A program made the position numbers and the translations under genes. From Paenibacillus sp. SYP-B3998 (lineage in GTDB: Bacteria; Bacillota; Bacilli; Paenibacillales; NBRC-103111), in the NCBI RefSeq assembly GCF_010820665.1, contig NZ_JAAIKC010000015.1, positions 1-64,000 of the forward strand: a stretch of 64,000 nucleotides of DNA. The letters are read 5' to 3'. Positions 8,266-15,964 of the stretch are shown piece after piece (positions within the stretch are counted from its first letter, which is position 1; each line of letters starts with the position of its first letter). The notes beneath the pieces were generated by a model. The model did not search any database, was not told the origin of the DNA, and saw only the letters and a program-made list of their open reading frames with translations.

Positions 8266-9302
8266 GGGACCGTAATTATAAAGACGAAAATCCCGTCATT
8301 ATATGTAAGCGTTACCGTTCCTTCGTGCAGTTCAACAATGTTTCTGGTGATCGAAAGACCTAAACCGGTACCCGTTTGGATATCTTCGCTGCGCCGCGAG
8401 TGATCGCCTTTATAAAAACGGTCAAAAAGTTTTTCCTCTTGATCTTTTGTGATGGGTGTCCCTTCATTTTCGACCGTAATGTAAAAAAACTGTTCATCCG
8501 TTTTCATGGAGATGCGGATTGTGCCCGGCTTAATGGAATACTTGAGCGCATTCATCAGCAAATTATCGATGGCTCTCGCGAATTTTTCGCTATCAATTAC
8601 CGTAACAACAGCGGTATTACCGATATCTTTGTCAATGGATGCTCTGTTTTCCAGAGCAATAGGCTCGAATTCAAAGATCATTTGGTCAAGCAGTTGATGA
8701 ACATCAATTTGTTTCAGGTTTAATTTAATGCTGCTAGATGTAAGACGAGTGAATTCAAACAAATCGTCTATGAGCTTTTTTAAATGAATGGCTTTGCTGT
8801 ATGTGTTTTGAAAAAACCGTTCATACTCATTCTGATTTTGAAATGAACTAGTTCTTAATAAATCTAAGTAACCAATGATGCTCGTAAGGGGCGTGCGCAA
8901 GTCATGGGATACACCTGTTATTAGGTCCATCTTGGATTTTTCAATCTTCCGCTCCCTTTGAATCTGTCGATCTAATCGTTCAGTCATCGCATTAATGCTT
9001 AGTGCTACTCGCCCAAGCTCATCTTCTCGCAGTATAGGTACGCGGTAATCCAAATTTCCTTCTGAAATGATATCGAGTCCATCTGCTAAAGCAATGAGGT
9101 ATCTGACCACGCGGCCGGTTAGTAAATAAAAAGAGACGGTGAATGCAGCTATAAAACAAATAGTCGGCACATAAGTTTGATTAAAAATCGAGATGAATGC
9201 CATGGAAACAACCGCAATAATAAAACTAAAAACAAACGCCCAAAACATCTCGACCTGGATGCTTTTTTTACCTCTTATCAAGCTAAATAGTATATTTATC
9301 AA
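8235..9302 (-). CDS. VanS-like sensor histidine kinase
   Basis: Membrane sensor kinase paired with the response regulator just upstream. From a TTG at 9302, inside the end of the regulator gene and preceded by GGGGAGTGGGATATAAAA, the protein has 355 residues. Two membrane helices (about 20-38 and 45-63) with almost no extracellular loop are followed by HAMP (about 64-115), a HisKA domain with the phosphorylated His133 (GVSHDLRTPLTSIIGYLDLL), and HATPase_c with N box NLLMNALKYS, G1 and the GTGLGLSI G2 box. The short extracytoplasmic part suggests it senses something in or at the membrane, which fits its DedA and phospholipid-methyltransferase neighbours. Its last codons lie in a 38-bp repeat found again near 11.6 kb. 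Confidence 0.88.
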   Translation of the reverse strand: MINILFSLIRGKKSIQVEMFWAFVFSFIIAVVSMAFISIFNQTYVPTICFIAAFTVSFYLLTGRVVRYLIALADGLDIISEGNLDYRVPILREDELGRVALSINAMTERLDRQIQRERKIEKSKMDLITGVSHDLRTPLTSIIGYLDLLRTSSFQNQNEYERFFQNTYSKAIHLKKLIDDLFEFTRLTSSSIKLNLKQIDVHQLLDQMIFEFEPIALENRASIDKDIGNTAVVTVIDSEKFARAIDNLLMNALKYSIKPGTIRISMKTDEQFFYITVENEGTPITKDQEEKLFDRFYKGDHSRRSEDIQTGTGLGLSITRNIVELHEGTVTLTYNDGIFVFIITVPLRNSLVLSP

Positions 9303-9975
9303 TTTTATATCCCACTCCCCAAACCGTTTTGATATATCGCGGTTTTCTTGGATGTTCCTCCATTTTTTCACGCAAATTGCGGATATGCACCATGACCGTA
9401 TTATCGGAATAGCCGGAGGGTTCATTCCACAACGTTTCATAAATTTTATCGGCACTAAAAACTTGCCCAGAGTGGCTTGCCAATAACTCCAAAATAGAAA
9501 ATTCAAGAGGTGTAAGGGAAACCTCTTTCCCCCTTATCGATACGAAATGCTTTGCTTTGTCGATAACAAGTTCTTGTATGGTAATCGCGGAATCGTTTGC
9601 TTCCTTTGCGGTGTACGTTTGCCTCCGAAGCTGAGCTTTTACTCTTGCAAGCAGTTCTAAAGGATTAAAGGGCTTGGCCACATAGTCATCAGCGCCATTA
9701 GAAAGACCCATGATTTTATCGATATCCTCCTCTTTAGCAGAGAGCATAATGATGGGTGTTGTCCAAGTTTCCCTAATCTTCATGCACGTTTTGATGCCAT
9801 CTAAGTTGGGCATCATAACGTCTAAAATAATGAGCTGCACGGAGTTTACCTTTAATACATCTAACGCTTTAAGACCATCCTCTGCTTCTAAAACCTTATA
9901 TCCTTCGTTGCGTAAATAAACGTGAATAACATCGCGAATTTCCGAATCGTCGTCTACGACTAATACTGTTTTCAT
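9283..9975 (-). CDS. VanR-like OmpR-family response regulator
   Basis: 230 residues. Receiver domain 1-115 with acidic pocket DDD (8-10), phospho-acceptor Asp52 (IILDVMMPNLDG), Ser/Thr switch in MLSAKEED and Lys in VAKPFNPLEL; winged-helix DNA-binding domain about 130-230 (LTPLEFSILELLASHSG, DNTVMVHIRNLREKME, TVWGVGYKI). ATG follows GAAAGGGGGAAAGCAAG. It overlaps the DedA gene start-to-stop by four bases (ATGA) and the kinase gene by about 20 bases, so the four genes from 11149 to 8235 are one translationally coupled operon. Confidence 0.92.
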   Translation of the reverse strand: MKTVLVVDDDSEIRDVIHVYLRNEGYKVLEAEDGLKALDVLKVNSVQLIILDVMMPNLDGIKTCMKIRETWTTPIIMLSAKEEDIDKIMGLSNGADDYVAKPFNPLELLARVKAQLRRQTYTAKEANDSAITIQELVIDKAKHFVSIRGKEVSLTPLEFSILELLASHSGQVFSADKIYETLWNEPSGYSDNTVMVHIRNLREKMEEHPRKPRYIKTVWGVGYKIDKYTI

Positions 9976-10571
9976 CTTGCTTTCCCCCTTTTCTGGCTTC
10001 TGAATAATAAAACTATAATAATGATTATCGTAAATGAAAGTCCTACATATATACCGTAATGATATACCATTGTCCCAACACTTTGCACATGGGTTCCTGC
10101 TAGTTGACCTAACACAAAAAAGACAAATGTCCAAACAAGTCCAGCGGTGTAAGAATAAAGCGCATAATGACGATACGGCATTTTATTAATCCCAACTAAA
10201 TAGGGAATAATATGTCTGACGACCGGAATGAAGTAACTAAAGCTTAAAGCAAAATTTCCGTATTTGTTTAACATGTTTTCTGCTGTTTTTAAATGCTTAT
10301 CGATATTCTTTTTACGCCGAAGTTTATCAAGTACCGGTGATCCGAGAAATCTCCCGAGAGCATAACCAAGTGATAGCCCAGAAATCACACCTAAATAGGT
10401 GACAATAAAAGCTGGAAACGTCAGGAGAATACCCGTTTTGCTTACAGCTCCTCCAGTCATCACGATGACCTCATCTGGTATCGGCATACCCACGATGCCA
10501 AGCCAAAGCGTAAAAAACAACGCGGCATATCCAAATTGTGAAATATAATGTATGAGTGTGTCGTAATTCAT
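9972..10571 (-). CDS. DedA-family membrane protein
   Basis: 199 residues, DedA/VTT superfamily, half-transporters that include undecaprenyl-phosphate and phospholipid flippases (UptA, PetA in bacilli). Signatures: LGIVGMPIPDEVIVMTGG near the N-terminus (membrane re-entrant E/D motif), GYALGRFLGSPVLDKLRRKK, and FIPVVRHIIPYLVGINKMPY with the conserved Arg. Several membrane helices to the C-terminal KRGKAR. Overlaps the upstream methyltransferase gene by four bases and the response regulator by four bases. A degenerate paralogue lies two genes upstream. The set suggests lipid-carrier recycling under two-component control, by inference. Confidence 0.85.
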   Translation of the reverse strand: MNYDTLIHYISQFGYAALFFTLWLGIVGMPIPDEVIVMTGGAVSKTGILLTFPAFIVTYLGVISGLSLGYALGRFLGSPVLDKLRRKKNIDKHLKTAENMLNKYGNFALSFSYFIPVVRHIIPYLVGINKMPYRHYALYSYTAGLVWTFVFFVLGQLAGTHVQSVGTMVYHYGIYVGLSFTIIIIIVLLFRSQKRGKAR

Positions 10572-11149
10572 GCAATCCCCCCCTTTTTACGGCATACATA
10601 CACAAATGCTGGCGGGAAATTAAGCGGCACCAAATTTATTCTTTCGATATCGAATGCACTTACTAAATGTTTTTTCATCTGGAGAGAATACTGAAAGGCG
10701 ACAAAATAGCCGCCCGGTTTTAAGGCTTTGATAATTTGATCAATTAACGTTTCTCGAAGTTCTCTTGGAAAATTGAAAAATGGTAGTCCGCTAATAATGC
10801 AGTCTAACTGATGGATGCCATGGTGATTTATTACATTTGTTAAATAACATGCGTTTGTGTGACATGCAAAACTAGGGTATTGCTTCTGTAAATTAGCCTT
10901 CATGGTTTCATCATTCTCGAACAAAAACACTTTGGTTGAGTCCGATACACTCGATTTGATAAACCGTGTGACTGCACCAGTGCCGGATCCAAGTTCAGCA
11001 ACAGAACCAACTTCGCTCCACGGAACAGACTGAACCATTTTATTAGCCAAAAATCGAGAACTTGGCAATACACTACCGATTTGCTTAGGGTTTTGAATAA
11101 ATTTTTGTAAAAACATTAAATATTGATCAGAAGCCATGAAATTCTCCAT
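10568..11149 (-). CDS. Class I SAM methyltransferase, phospholipid N-methyltransferase-like
   Basis: About 193 residues from the ATG at 11149, preceded by ATAAGGAGAAGG; a second ATG lies four codons in (11137) with GGAG at better distance, and a TTG at 11170 extends the frame by seven codons. SAM-binding motif I is VAELGSGTGAVTRFI; motif II acidic residue in VFLFENDE; the CIISGLPFFNFP block resembles the PmtA/KsgA-like group that methylates phosphatidylethanolamine, and the N-terminal FIQNPKQIGSVLPSSRFLA is typical of that group. First intact gene of the four-gene operon. Lipid substrate is an inference; a rRNA methyltransferase role is less likely because the key NLP(Y/F) motif is GLPF. Confidence 0.75.
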   Translation of the reverse strand: MENFMASDQYLMFLQKFIQNPKQIGSVLPSSRFLANKMVQSVPWSEVGSVAELGSGTGAVTRFIKSSVSDSTKVFLFENDETMKANLQKQYPSFACHTNACYLTNVINHHGIHQLDCIISGLPFFNFPRELRETLIDQIIKALKPGGYFVAFQYSLQMKKHLVSAFDIERINLVPLNFPPAFVYVCRKKGGIA

Positions 11150-11166
11150 CCTTCTCCTTATTTTCT

Positions 11167-11535
11167 TCAATTGTTGATTTGCTCGTGTAACAATATAAAT
11201 ACCAAGAGAGCTATCAGTGCAGCAATGCCTACCGATTCATAATCAGCTAATTTTTTAGCGACAAAATATTGAGTTTGTTGGCAAACTTCCAGTATTTTTC
11301 TTCTCTTAGAAAATGACGGCTTTTGTTAAACTTTGCAACCATCCGTTTTCCGAAAATTCTGCCTAATAACTATCCGGTCGTAAAAGCTATCAATAAACCG
11401 ATAAGAATAAAAACGTATATAATCCGCGAATCAAAAATTCCATTTCCATCCAATATTCCCCGTCAGTATTGTTATTTCATTAGGGACCGGAATTCCAAAT
11501 GTACCTAAGCAGCAGGCGAGAAAAAAACTGATCAT
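11167..11535 (-). pseudogene. Degenerate dedA paralogue
   Basis: Starts at ATG 11535 behind GAGGAGGCTAGAAA and reads FGIPVPNEITILTG, clearly equivalent to GIVGMPIPDEVIVMTGG of the intact DedA next door. It then meets TGA; another frame continues with LLGRIFGKRMVAKFNKSRHF and a third with ESVGIAALIALLVFIL as the C-terminal helix, stopping at 11167. So the gene has a stop, frame shifts and a large central deletion. The intact ribosome site means the short N-terminal peptide could still be made. Confidence 0.75.
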
Positions 11536-11586
11536 TTTCTAGCCTCCTCAGTTAATGCCGATAAGATTATATTAAGTTAGAATTCT

Positions 11587-11624
11587 AAGGAACCTACGGG
11601 GATAAAACTAAAGAATTTCTGAGG
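11587..11624 (-). repeat. 38-bp direct repeat, orphan kinase tail
   Basis: 36 of 38 bases match 8228-8265. Reading leftward it encodes LRNSLVLSP then stop, identical to the end of the intact kinase, but the rest of that gene is absent here. Confidence 0.8.
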
Positions 11625-11632
11625 ATAAAACT

Positions 11633-11662
11633 CAAAACAAAAACGTCCTATTCAATAGGACG
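11633..11662 (-). terminator. Leftward rho-independent terminator
   Basis: CGTCCTA pairs with TAGGACG around a five-base loop and is followed on the minus strand by TTTTTGTTTT. Serves transcripts coming from the DUF5412 gene side. Confidence 0.65.
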
Positions 11663-11763
11663 CTTAATGAAAATTCTTTTTAAGTTTCTTATCTAGAGGA
11701 ATTCATTGCGAATACACAAATACATTTGGTTAGCTGTACAAATGTGTTTTGGGGAGTATCAAC

Positions 11764-11808
11764 AAAAAGCAGCCCAAAACTGGACAATACAGTTTTGGGC
11801 TGCTTTTT
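11764..11808. terminator. Strong bidirectional terminator
   Basis: AAAAAGCAGCCCAAAACT pairs with AGTTTTGGGCTGCTTTTT around a nine-base loop, with T-runs in both directions. It ends the DUF5412 gene. Confidence 0.85.
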
Positions 11809-11854
11809 CTGTTATTTAACTATCGTTCTCCGTCGAATCCCGTGAATAGAGAGT

Positions 11855-12268
11855 TCACTCACTCCTGAAATCATATTTCTCATTTGGCAATCTTAGAACG
11901 TGACCGTTAATCCTAACAGTATCATCGTCAATCCAAACGATATATGCATTCTCTTCTCTATAATTCCAATAGATATTCTTTTTCTTCTTAGAGTTTTTGT
12001 TGAAAACAAGTTCTGCTCGTACAGTAAAGTCAGTCGTTGCCCCCCCACTAGATACGTACGCATTAATTGTATATTTGCCGTTTGGAGAGGTCGATTGTTC
12101 AATTAAATCACCCGTCGGCAGCCCATTCATGTCAAAGAAAACCCAATAAACTCCATATCCGATTAAACCTATGAACAGCAATCCTATTGAAAGTAAAAAT
12201 TTGCGCACATTTTTTTTGGTTCTTTTGATTTCTAAAATAATACTTTTGTCATCGTTTGAATGTGCCAT
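11855..12268 (-). CDS. DUF5412-family membrane-anchored protein
   Basis: 137 residues: basic N-terminus, one membrane helix (about 24-44, LLSIGLLFIGLIGYGVYWVFF), then an extracytoplasmic beta-rich domain with the family pattern GDLIEQSTSPNGKYTINAY, SGGATTDFTVRAEL and an IYWNYREENAYIVWIDDDTV core. This matches what I know of DUF5412, a Bacillales family of unknown function. ATG sits behind GTGGAGGAAA. Single gene with its own terminator. Confidence 0.75.
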   Translation of the reverse strand: MAHSNDDKSIILEIKRTKKNVRKFLLSIGLLFIGLIGYGVYWVFFDMNGLPTGDLIEQSTSPNGKYTINAYVSSGGATTDFTVRAELVFNKNSKKKKNIYWNYREENAYIVWIDDDTVRINGHVLRLPNEKYDFRSE

Positions 12269-12455
12269 TTTCCTCCACTAACATGATGAAGCCTCATACG
12301 TATTTGGCCAAAATCAAGCCTTAATGGATTGTCAACAATACGGTGGATATTCTGAATGATATCGGCAGTGCAGCTCTGCTTGTATGTTATGCATTGCAAA
12401 AGGCTCCTATTTCATGGTTTTTCAGACCATCCCATCCAGTTCCCTTAAAAGAACG

Positions 12456-13889
12456 TCAATGCATCGAATTCATCGTCGCATGCTTAACGATGACGCGGCG
12501 GATGAAAAACGCCACGGCTAGCCCGATGAGTGTCACAATCATCGCGAACATGAACACGTTCTGGGAACCGAACATCATCGCTTTAGCCATCTCGACCGGT
12601 TCACTCGGTACCGGAGAGCTGATCAAATACTTCTCCATGCCGCTTGTCAGAATGCTGATAGCAATTGCCGTGCCGATCGCACCTGCGACCTGCTGCAGCG
12701 TGTTCATGACTGCCGTTCCGTGTGGGTAAAGTTCCGGCGGCAGTTGGTTAAGTCCGTTCGTCTGCGCCGGCATCCATACCATGGAGATACCAATCATGAG
12801 ACCAATATGCAAGGCCACGATAAAGGCTACAGAAGATGCAACTGATATACTGGAAAAAAACCATAACATCACCGCTACGATGACAAGGCCGGGGATTACG
12901 AGCCACTTAGGTCCATACTTATCGAACAAGCGTCCCATACGCGGCGACAAGATACCGTTCAACGCGCTGCCCGGCAGCAGCATGAGCCCGGTAGCGAACG
13001 CGGATAGTTTCATCCCGTTCTGCAGATACATCGGCAAAATAATCATACTCGATAAGATGATCATCATACACGACAGCACAAGAAGCAGCCCCACGATAAA
13101 CATAGGGTACTTGAAGACGCGCAAGTTCATCATCGGCTCGCGCATTAACATCTGGCGCAGCGTGAACAATACAAGCGCGATAAGGCCGATGACGATCGAT
13201 GAGAGCACGATCACGCTAGTCCAGCCTCCCCCCCCTTCGCCCGCCTTACTGAAGCCAAAGACTACGCCGCCGAAGCCTATTGATGACAAAATAATGGACA
13301 ATAGATCAATGCGCGGTCTCGTAACCTCGGTGACGTTTTCCAGGTATTTCAATCCTACCAACAGCCCTATGACCAAAAATGGAAGAGACAGCCAGAAAAT
13401 GTAGTGCCATGATAAATATTCAATTAAAATACCAGCCACAGTAGGGCCAGTCGCCGGTGCGAACATTATGACTAGACCAACGAAGCCCATAGCTGCCCCG
13501 CGCTGCTCCGGAGGGTAAACTACGAGAATCGTATTAAACATGAGCGGAATCAATAAACCCATGCCGGCTGCCTGCAGAACGCGAGCGACCATCAGCATTT
13601 CGAAATTGAGAGCAAGCGCTGCAATCAATGTCCCAATGATTGAGCTTGCAAGCGAAACAATGAAAAGCTGCCTAGTTGTCAACCATTGTAGCAGTAAACC
13701 TGTCATCGGCATCAGAATACCGAGAGTCAGCAAAAAGCCTGTCGTTAACCACTGTGCAGTCGCGGCCGAAATCTGGAACACGTCCATTAAATTACTAATT
13801 GCTATGTTGAGTGCTGTCTCGCTGAACATGCCTACGAAGCCGCAAATGAGTAGCGACGCCATTATAGCCCGCGTATTATATTGTTTCAT
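12456..13889 (-). CDS. DHA2-family MFS multidrug exporter
   Basis: 477 residues, 14-helix drug:proton antiporter of the LmrB/EmrB type. Helix 1 carries FSETALNIAISNLMDVF, the equivalent of the LD-T-VNVALP motif D1; TTRQLFIVSL lies in the 2-3 loop; helix 5 has the antiporter motif GLVIMFAPATGPTVAGILIE. It is a different subgroup from the exporter at 3080, since helix 1 begins with ICGFVGMFSETALN. A palindrome between the promoter and the start suggests repression by a TetR/MarR-type protein not encoded next to it. Substrate unknown; lincosamide or other drugs are possible by family. Confidence 0.87.
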   Translation of the reverse strand: MKQYNTRAIMASLLICGFVGMFSETALNIAISNLMDVFQISAATAQWLTTGFLLTLGILMPMTGLLLQWLTTRQLFIVSLASSIIGTLIAALALNFEMLMVARVLQAAGMGLLIPLMFNTILVVYPPEQRGAAMGFVGLVIMFAPATGPTVAGILIEYLSWHYIFWLSLPFLVIGLLVGLKYLENVTEVTRPRIDLLSIILSSIGFGGVVFGFSKAGEGGGGWTSVIVLSSIVIGLIALVLFTLRQMLMREPMMNLRVFKYPMFIVGLLLVLSCMMIILSSMIILPMYLQNGMKLSAFATGLMLLPGSALNGILSPRMGRLFDKYGPKWLVIPGLVIVAVMLWFFSSISVASSVAFIVALHIGLMIGISMVWMPAQTNGLNQLPPELYPHGTAVMNTLQQVAGAIGTAIAISILTSGMEKYLISSPVPSEPVEMAKAMMFGSQNVFMFAMIVTLIGLAVAFFIRRVIVKHATMNSMH

Positions 13890-14278
13890 ATGATCTTCAC
13901 TTCCCTCTCCTGAAAACTATTTTGAATAGTTCTCTATCTATTCGGTTCCGCTATAAAATACAACAAAGTGTGCACTTATACAAGTCCAAAAACAAATTAA
14001 ACAATTTTCTACCTTTCAGTTCTTAAGAACACCTCTATCCTGACCTATCATGGATGAGCGATCGCGATTTAGATGTAGATTTTCTTGTCATAAAACAAAG
14101 GTTCAGATCCATTAAAATTTACAGAATGCTTCCGTCGGGAATCAGATAAACAAACAATGCAACCTTCCTGTTATTGAACTATAGTTAATTTCCCATTAGC
14201 ACTGCAGGCCACCAAGTTTATCCCCGGCAGCCTGCATGATCATTGTTCATTTCAGTCAAATAGCAAACATTTATACAT
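13890..14278. other. Intergenic stretch with operator and degenerate repeat
   Basis: Holds the exporter operator (13915-13931), a candidate leftward promoter with TTGTAT and TATTTT 17 bases apart just to the right of it, and near 14172-14245 a degenerate form of the hairpin repeat (GAACTATAGTT, CCCATTAGC, then GCAGGC against GCCTGC). No gene is seen. Confidence 0.4.
13915..13931. promoter_or_regulatory. Palindromic operator of the exporter gene
   Basis: AACTATT-TTG-AATAGTT is a perfect inverted repeat, extending with one mismatch to ten-base half sites. It lies between the candidate promoter and the ATG at 13889, a position suited to a TetR- or MarR-type repressor. Confidence 0.5.
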
Positions 14279-14725
14279 CTATCTCACAAAAGTAATATAA
14301 TCAGTGTTCACTGGTTCAAAACCATCAGCTCGAATTCGTGAGTTAATCTGTCCTCGATGATACTGACCATGAAGTGCTACATGAGTTAAAATATCTCGTA
14401 TGGAAGTCTTAAACTCCTTACCTTTACTGTTAGTGTATGATATTAAGTTATCTAAGTCAGTTTCTGCTATTTCAGTGAGAAGTGTCTTGAAGTTATCTTC
14501 ATTTTGTTTAATAAGTTTTGCACAGACTTCTAGATCACTATCCGACCAGATGGGCATTTGTGAACTGTCCTTTCCTTTTATTCTAGCAATCCAAACTTGT
14601 TCTGAATATAGAATATGCGAAAATAAACTTACCTGTTGGAACTCAACTTCAACATTTTGCAAGGTTTCTAGAATTCGTTGATTAGCCCAATTTAGATGTT
14701 CATACATCTTTTGGATTGTTTTCAA
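14279..14725 (-). CDS. DinB-family protein
   Basis: 148 residues, four-helix bundle of the DinB/YfiT superfamily; members are metal-dependent enzymes such as bacillithiol transferases, or have unknown roles. The three metal ligands expected for the family are visible: His in LFSHILYSEQVW (about 37) and two in THVALHGQYHRGQI (about 117 and 121-ish). The start is TTG behind AGGAGGCGGTACCA. Single gene; substrate unknown. Confidence 0.8.
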   Translation of the reverse strand: MKTIQKMYEHLNWANQRILETLQNVEVEFQQVSLFSHILYSEQVWIARIKGKDSSQMPIWSDSDLEVCAKLIKQNEDNFKTLLTEIAETDLDNLISYTNSKGKEFKTSIRDILTHVALHGQYHRGQINSRIRADGFEPVNTDYITFVR

Positions 14726-14804
14726 TGGTACCGCCTCCTACCTTTTCAATCACTTGTTTTGTATAAATTCTATAAAAAAGGGTTCTTTCCCTTCTTTTAC
14801 TCAA

Positions 14805-14873
14805 CTGCCTGGTAGCGGAGCAAAGGACTGCCACACGGCAGCCCTTCAGATGTTAAACTATCGTTTTTCGTTG
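14805..14873 (+). repeat. Dispersed hairpin repeat, copy 3
   Basis: CTGCCTGGTAGC left end, hairpin AAGG-CTGCC against GGCAG-CCTT (14823-14846), then TTAAACTATCGTTTTTCGTTGAA. Confidence 0.6.
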
Positions 14874-15140
14874 AATAAATCTTCATGCAGTAGCATCTTT
14901 GTTGTTTACTACAATGATTTTCCTATATGTCTTTCCACTTCTTGTTGATCCAATGATATGGATCTCCTTATTGTTTGTTTATCATGTTCCGTCCTTATTC
15001 ATCTTAGGGTTTAATCAATCAGGAATGTTAGATCCTGACACCTGCAAAATTCCTATAGCAAACTATTCCAAAAGTGTTCAATAAGCACTTCAAAAATCCT
15101 TCAACTCCCTTTTTTAGAAGCGACGAGTTATTCAAGTCTT

Positions 15141-15210
15141 CTGTCCGTTAGCACAAAAGGCTGCATGCAGCAGCCTTTTGTGGTTTGTTCAACTATAGTT
15201 TCCGTTAGCT
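15141..15210 (+). repeat. Dispersed hairpin repeat, copy 4
   Basis: The best preserved copy: CTGTCCGTTAGC, perfect hairpin AAAAGGCTG/CAGCCTTTT (15155-15179), then TTTGTTCAACTATAGTTTCC and GTTAGC. Confidence 0.7.
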
Positions 15211-15279
15211 TAAAGAATTTTTGGGCAATAATCCATTTTTCTATATTCAAGATTAGTTTTCGCATGAATATTAAATTAA

Positions 15280-15897
15280 TTATTTGTTGCTCAAGCTCGA
15301 TACAGGGTGAGCAATCAACCGCATCAACATATCGACCTTCGGAATTCGATAGTCTTCAATCCCGTTCGAATTGATGACCATGATACCGGAAAGGACAGAT
15401 AAAAAACAGGCGATAAGATCTCTGGGGTCTCCTGCCGCCAATTCTCTGACCTGCTGTCCCTCTTGGTATAACGGAAGCAGCATATCAATAAAAGTATCCA
15501 TCGAATACTGCTCCAGAAGGTGCTTAACCTTTTCAGGCACACCGTCGGACGTACGCGCCTGGTGGATGAGCATAAAGTACGGTGCTCCGCTTTCATCGAG
15601 AATTTCCGCCGTCAACGCCCTGATTTTCTCAATCGGCGTTCCCGGCATTTTATAGACGCTTCGCATGGCCGCTTCCGTTTCGATCATCGCCTCTTGAACA
15701 AGCGACATAAACAACTCATCTTTCGATTTGTAATAATGGTAAAGCAACCCGTTGCTGATACCTGCCGTTTCCGCGATCATGCTCATCTTTGCGCTAATGA
15801 TACCTTTATGGGCAAAAACTTGGATGGCCGCCGCCTTAATTTGCTCTCTTCGTTCATCGCGGATTTGATGCAATTGTTCATCGTTTAATGGTGCCAT
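15280..15897 (-). CDS. TetR-family repressor
   Basis: 205 residues from the ATG at 15897, which follows AAAGGAGCACTCGACA. The N-terminal helix-turn-helix domain (about 15-65) reads AAAIQVFAHKGIISAKMSMI then AETAGISNGLLYHYYKSKDE, a textbook TetR recognition helix. The C-terminal ligand domain (70-205) is unassigned. It sits 67 bases downstream of the FAD monooxygenase gene on the same strand, so the two are co-transcribed, and two TetR-type operators precede the operon. This makes it an autoregulator of the pair; the inducer is probably the monooxygenase substrate or a related drug. Confidence 0.88.
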   Translation of the reverse strand: MAPLNDEQLHQIRDERREQIKAAAIQVFAHKGIISAKMSMIAETAGISNGLLYHYYKSKDELFMSLVQEAMIETEAAMRSVYKMPGTPIEKIRALTAEILDESGAPYFMLIHQARTSDGVPEKVKHLLEQYSMDTFIDMLLPLYQEGQQVRELAAGDPRDLIACFLSVLSGIMVINSNGIEDYRIPKVDMLMRLIAHPVSSLSNK

Positions 15898-15964
15898 TGT
15901 CGAGTGCTCCTTTGCCGGACTATATAGATATCTATCAGTATAACAAATCCGACTATTAAAATCG

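Larger units (their letters stand above)
11536..11854. other. Terminators and tail of a lost kinase gene
   Basis: This 319-base stretch holds the second copy of the 38-bp repeat (which reads as the last residues LRNSLVLSP and stop of a histidine kinase on the minus strand), a leftward terminator and a strong bidirectional terminator. No gene is seen. Confidence 0.55.
14726..15279. other. Gene-free stretch bracketed by two hairpin repeats
   Basis: About 550 AT-rich bases. Two copies of the hairpin repeat lie here (14805-14873 and 15141-15210). Between them are only short frames. One TTG-started 14-codon minus-strand frame near 14950 has a fair GGAG site, but it resembles nothing I know. Confidence 0.4.

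Noticed and set aside
9283-9506. Upstream extension of the kinase gene to 9506
   Set aside because: The extra 68 residues overlap the end of the response regulator in another frame and have no kinase-family content; the TTG at 9302 has a ribosome site.
14754-15084. Short plus-strand frames between the two hairpin repeats
   Set aside because: No ribosome sites, and part of one frame is repeat sequence.
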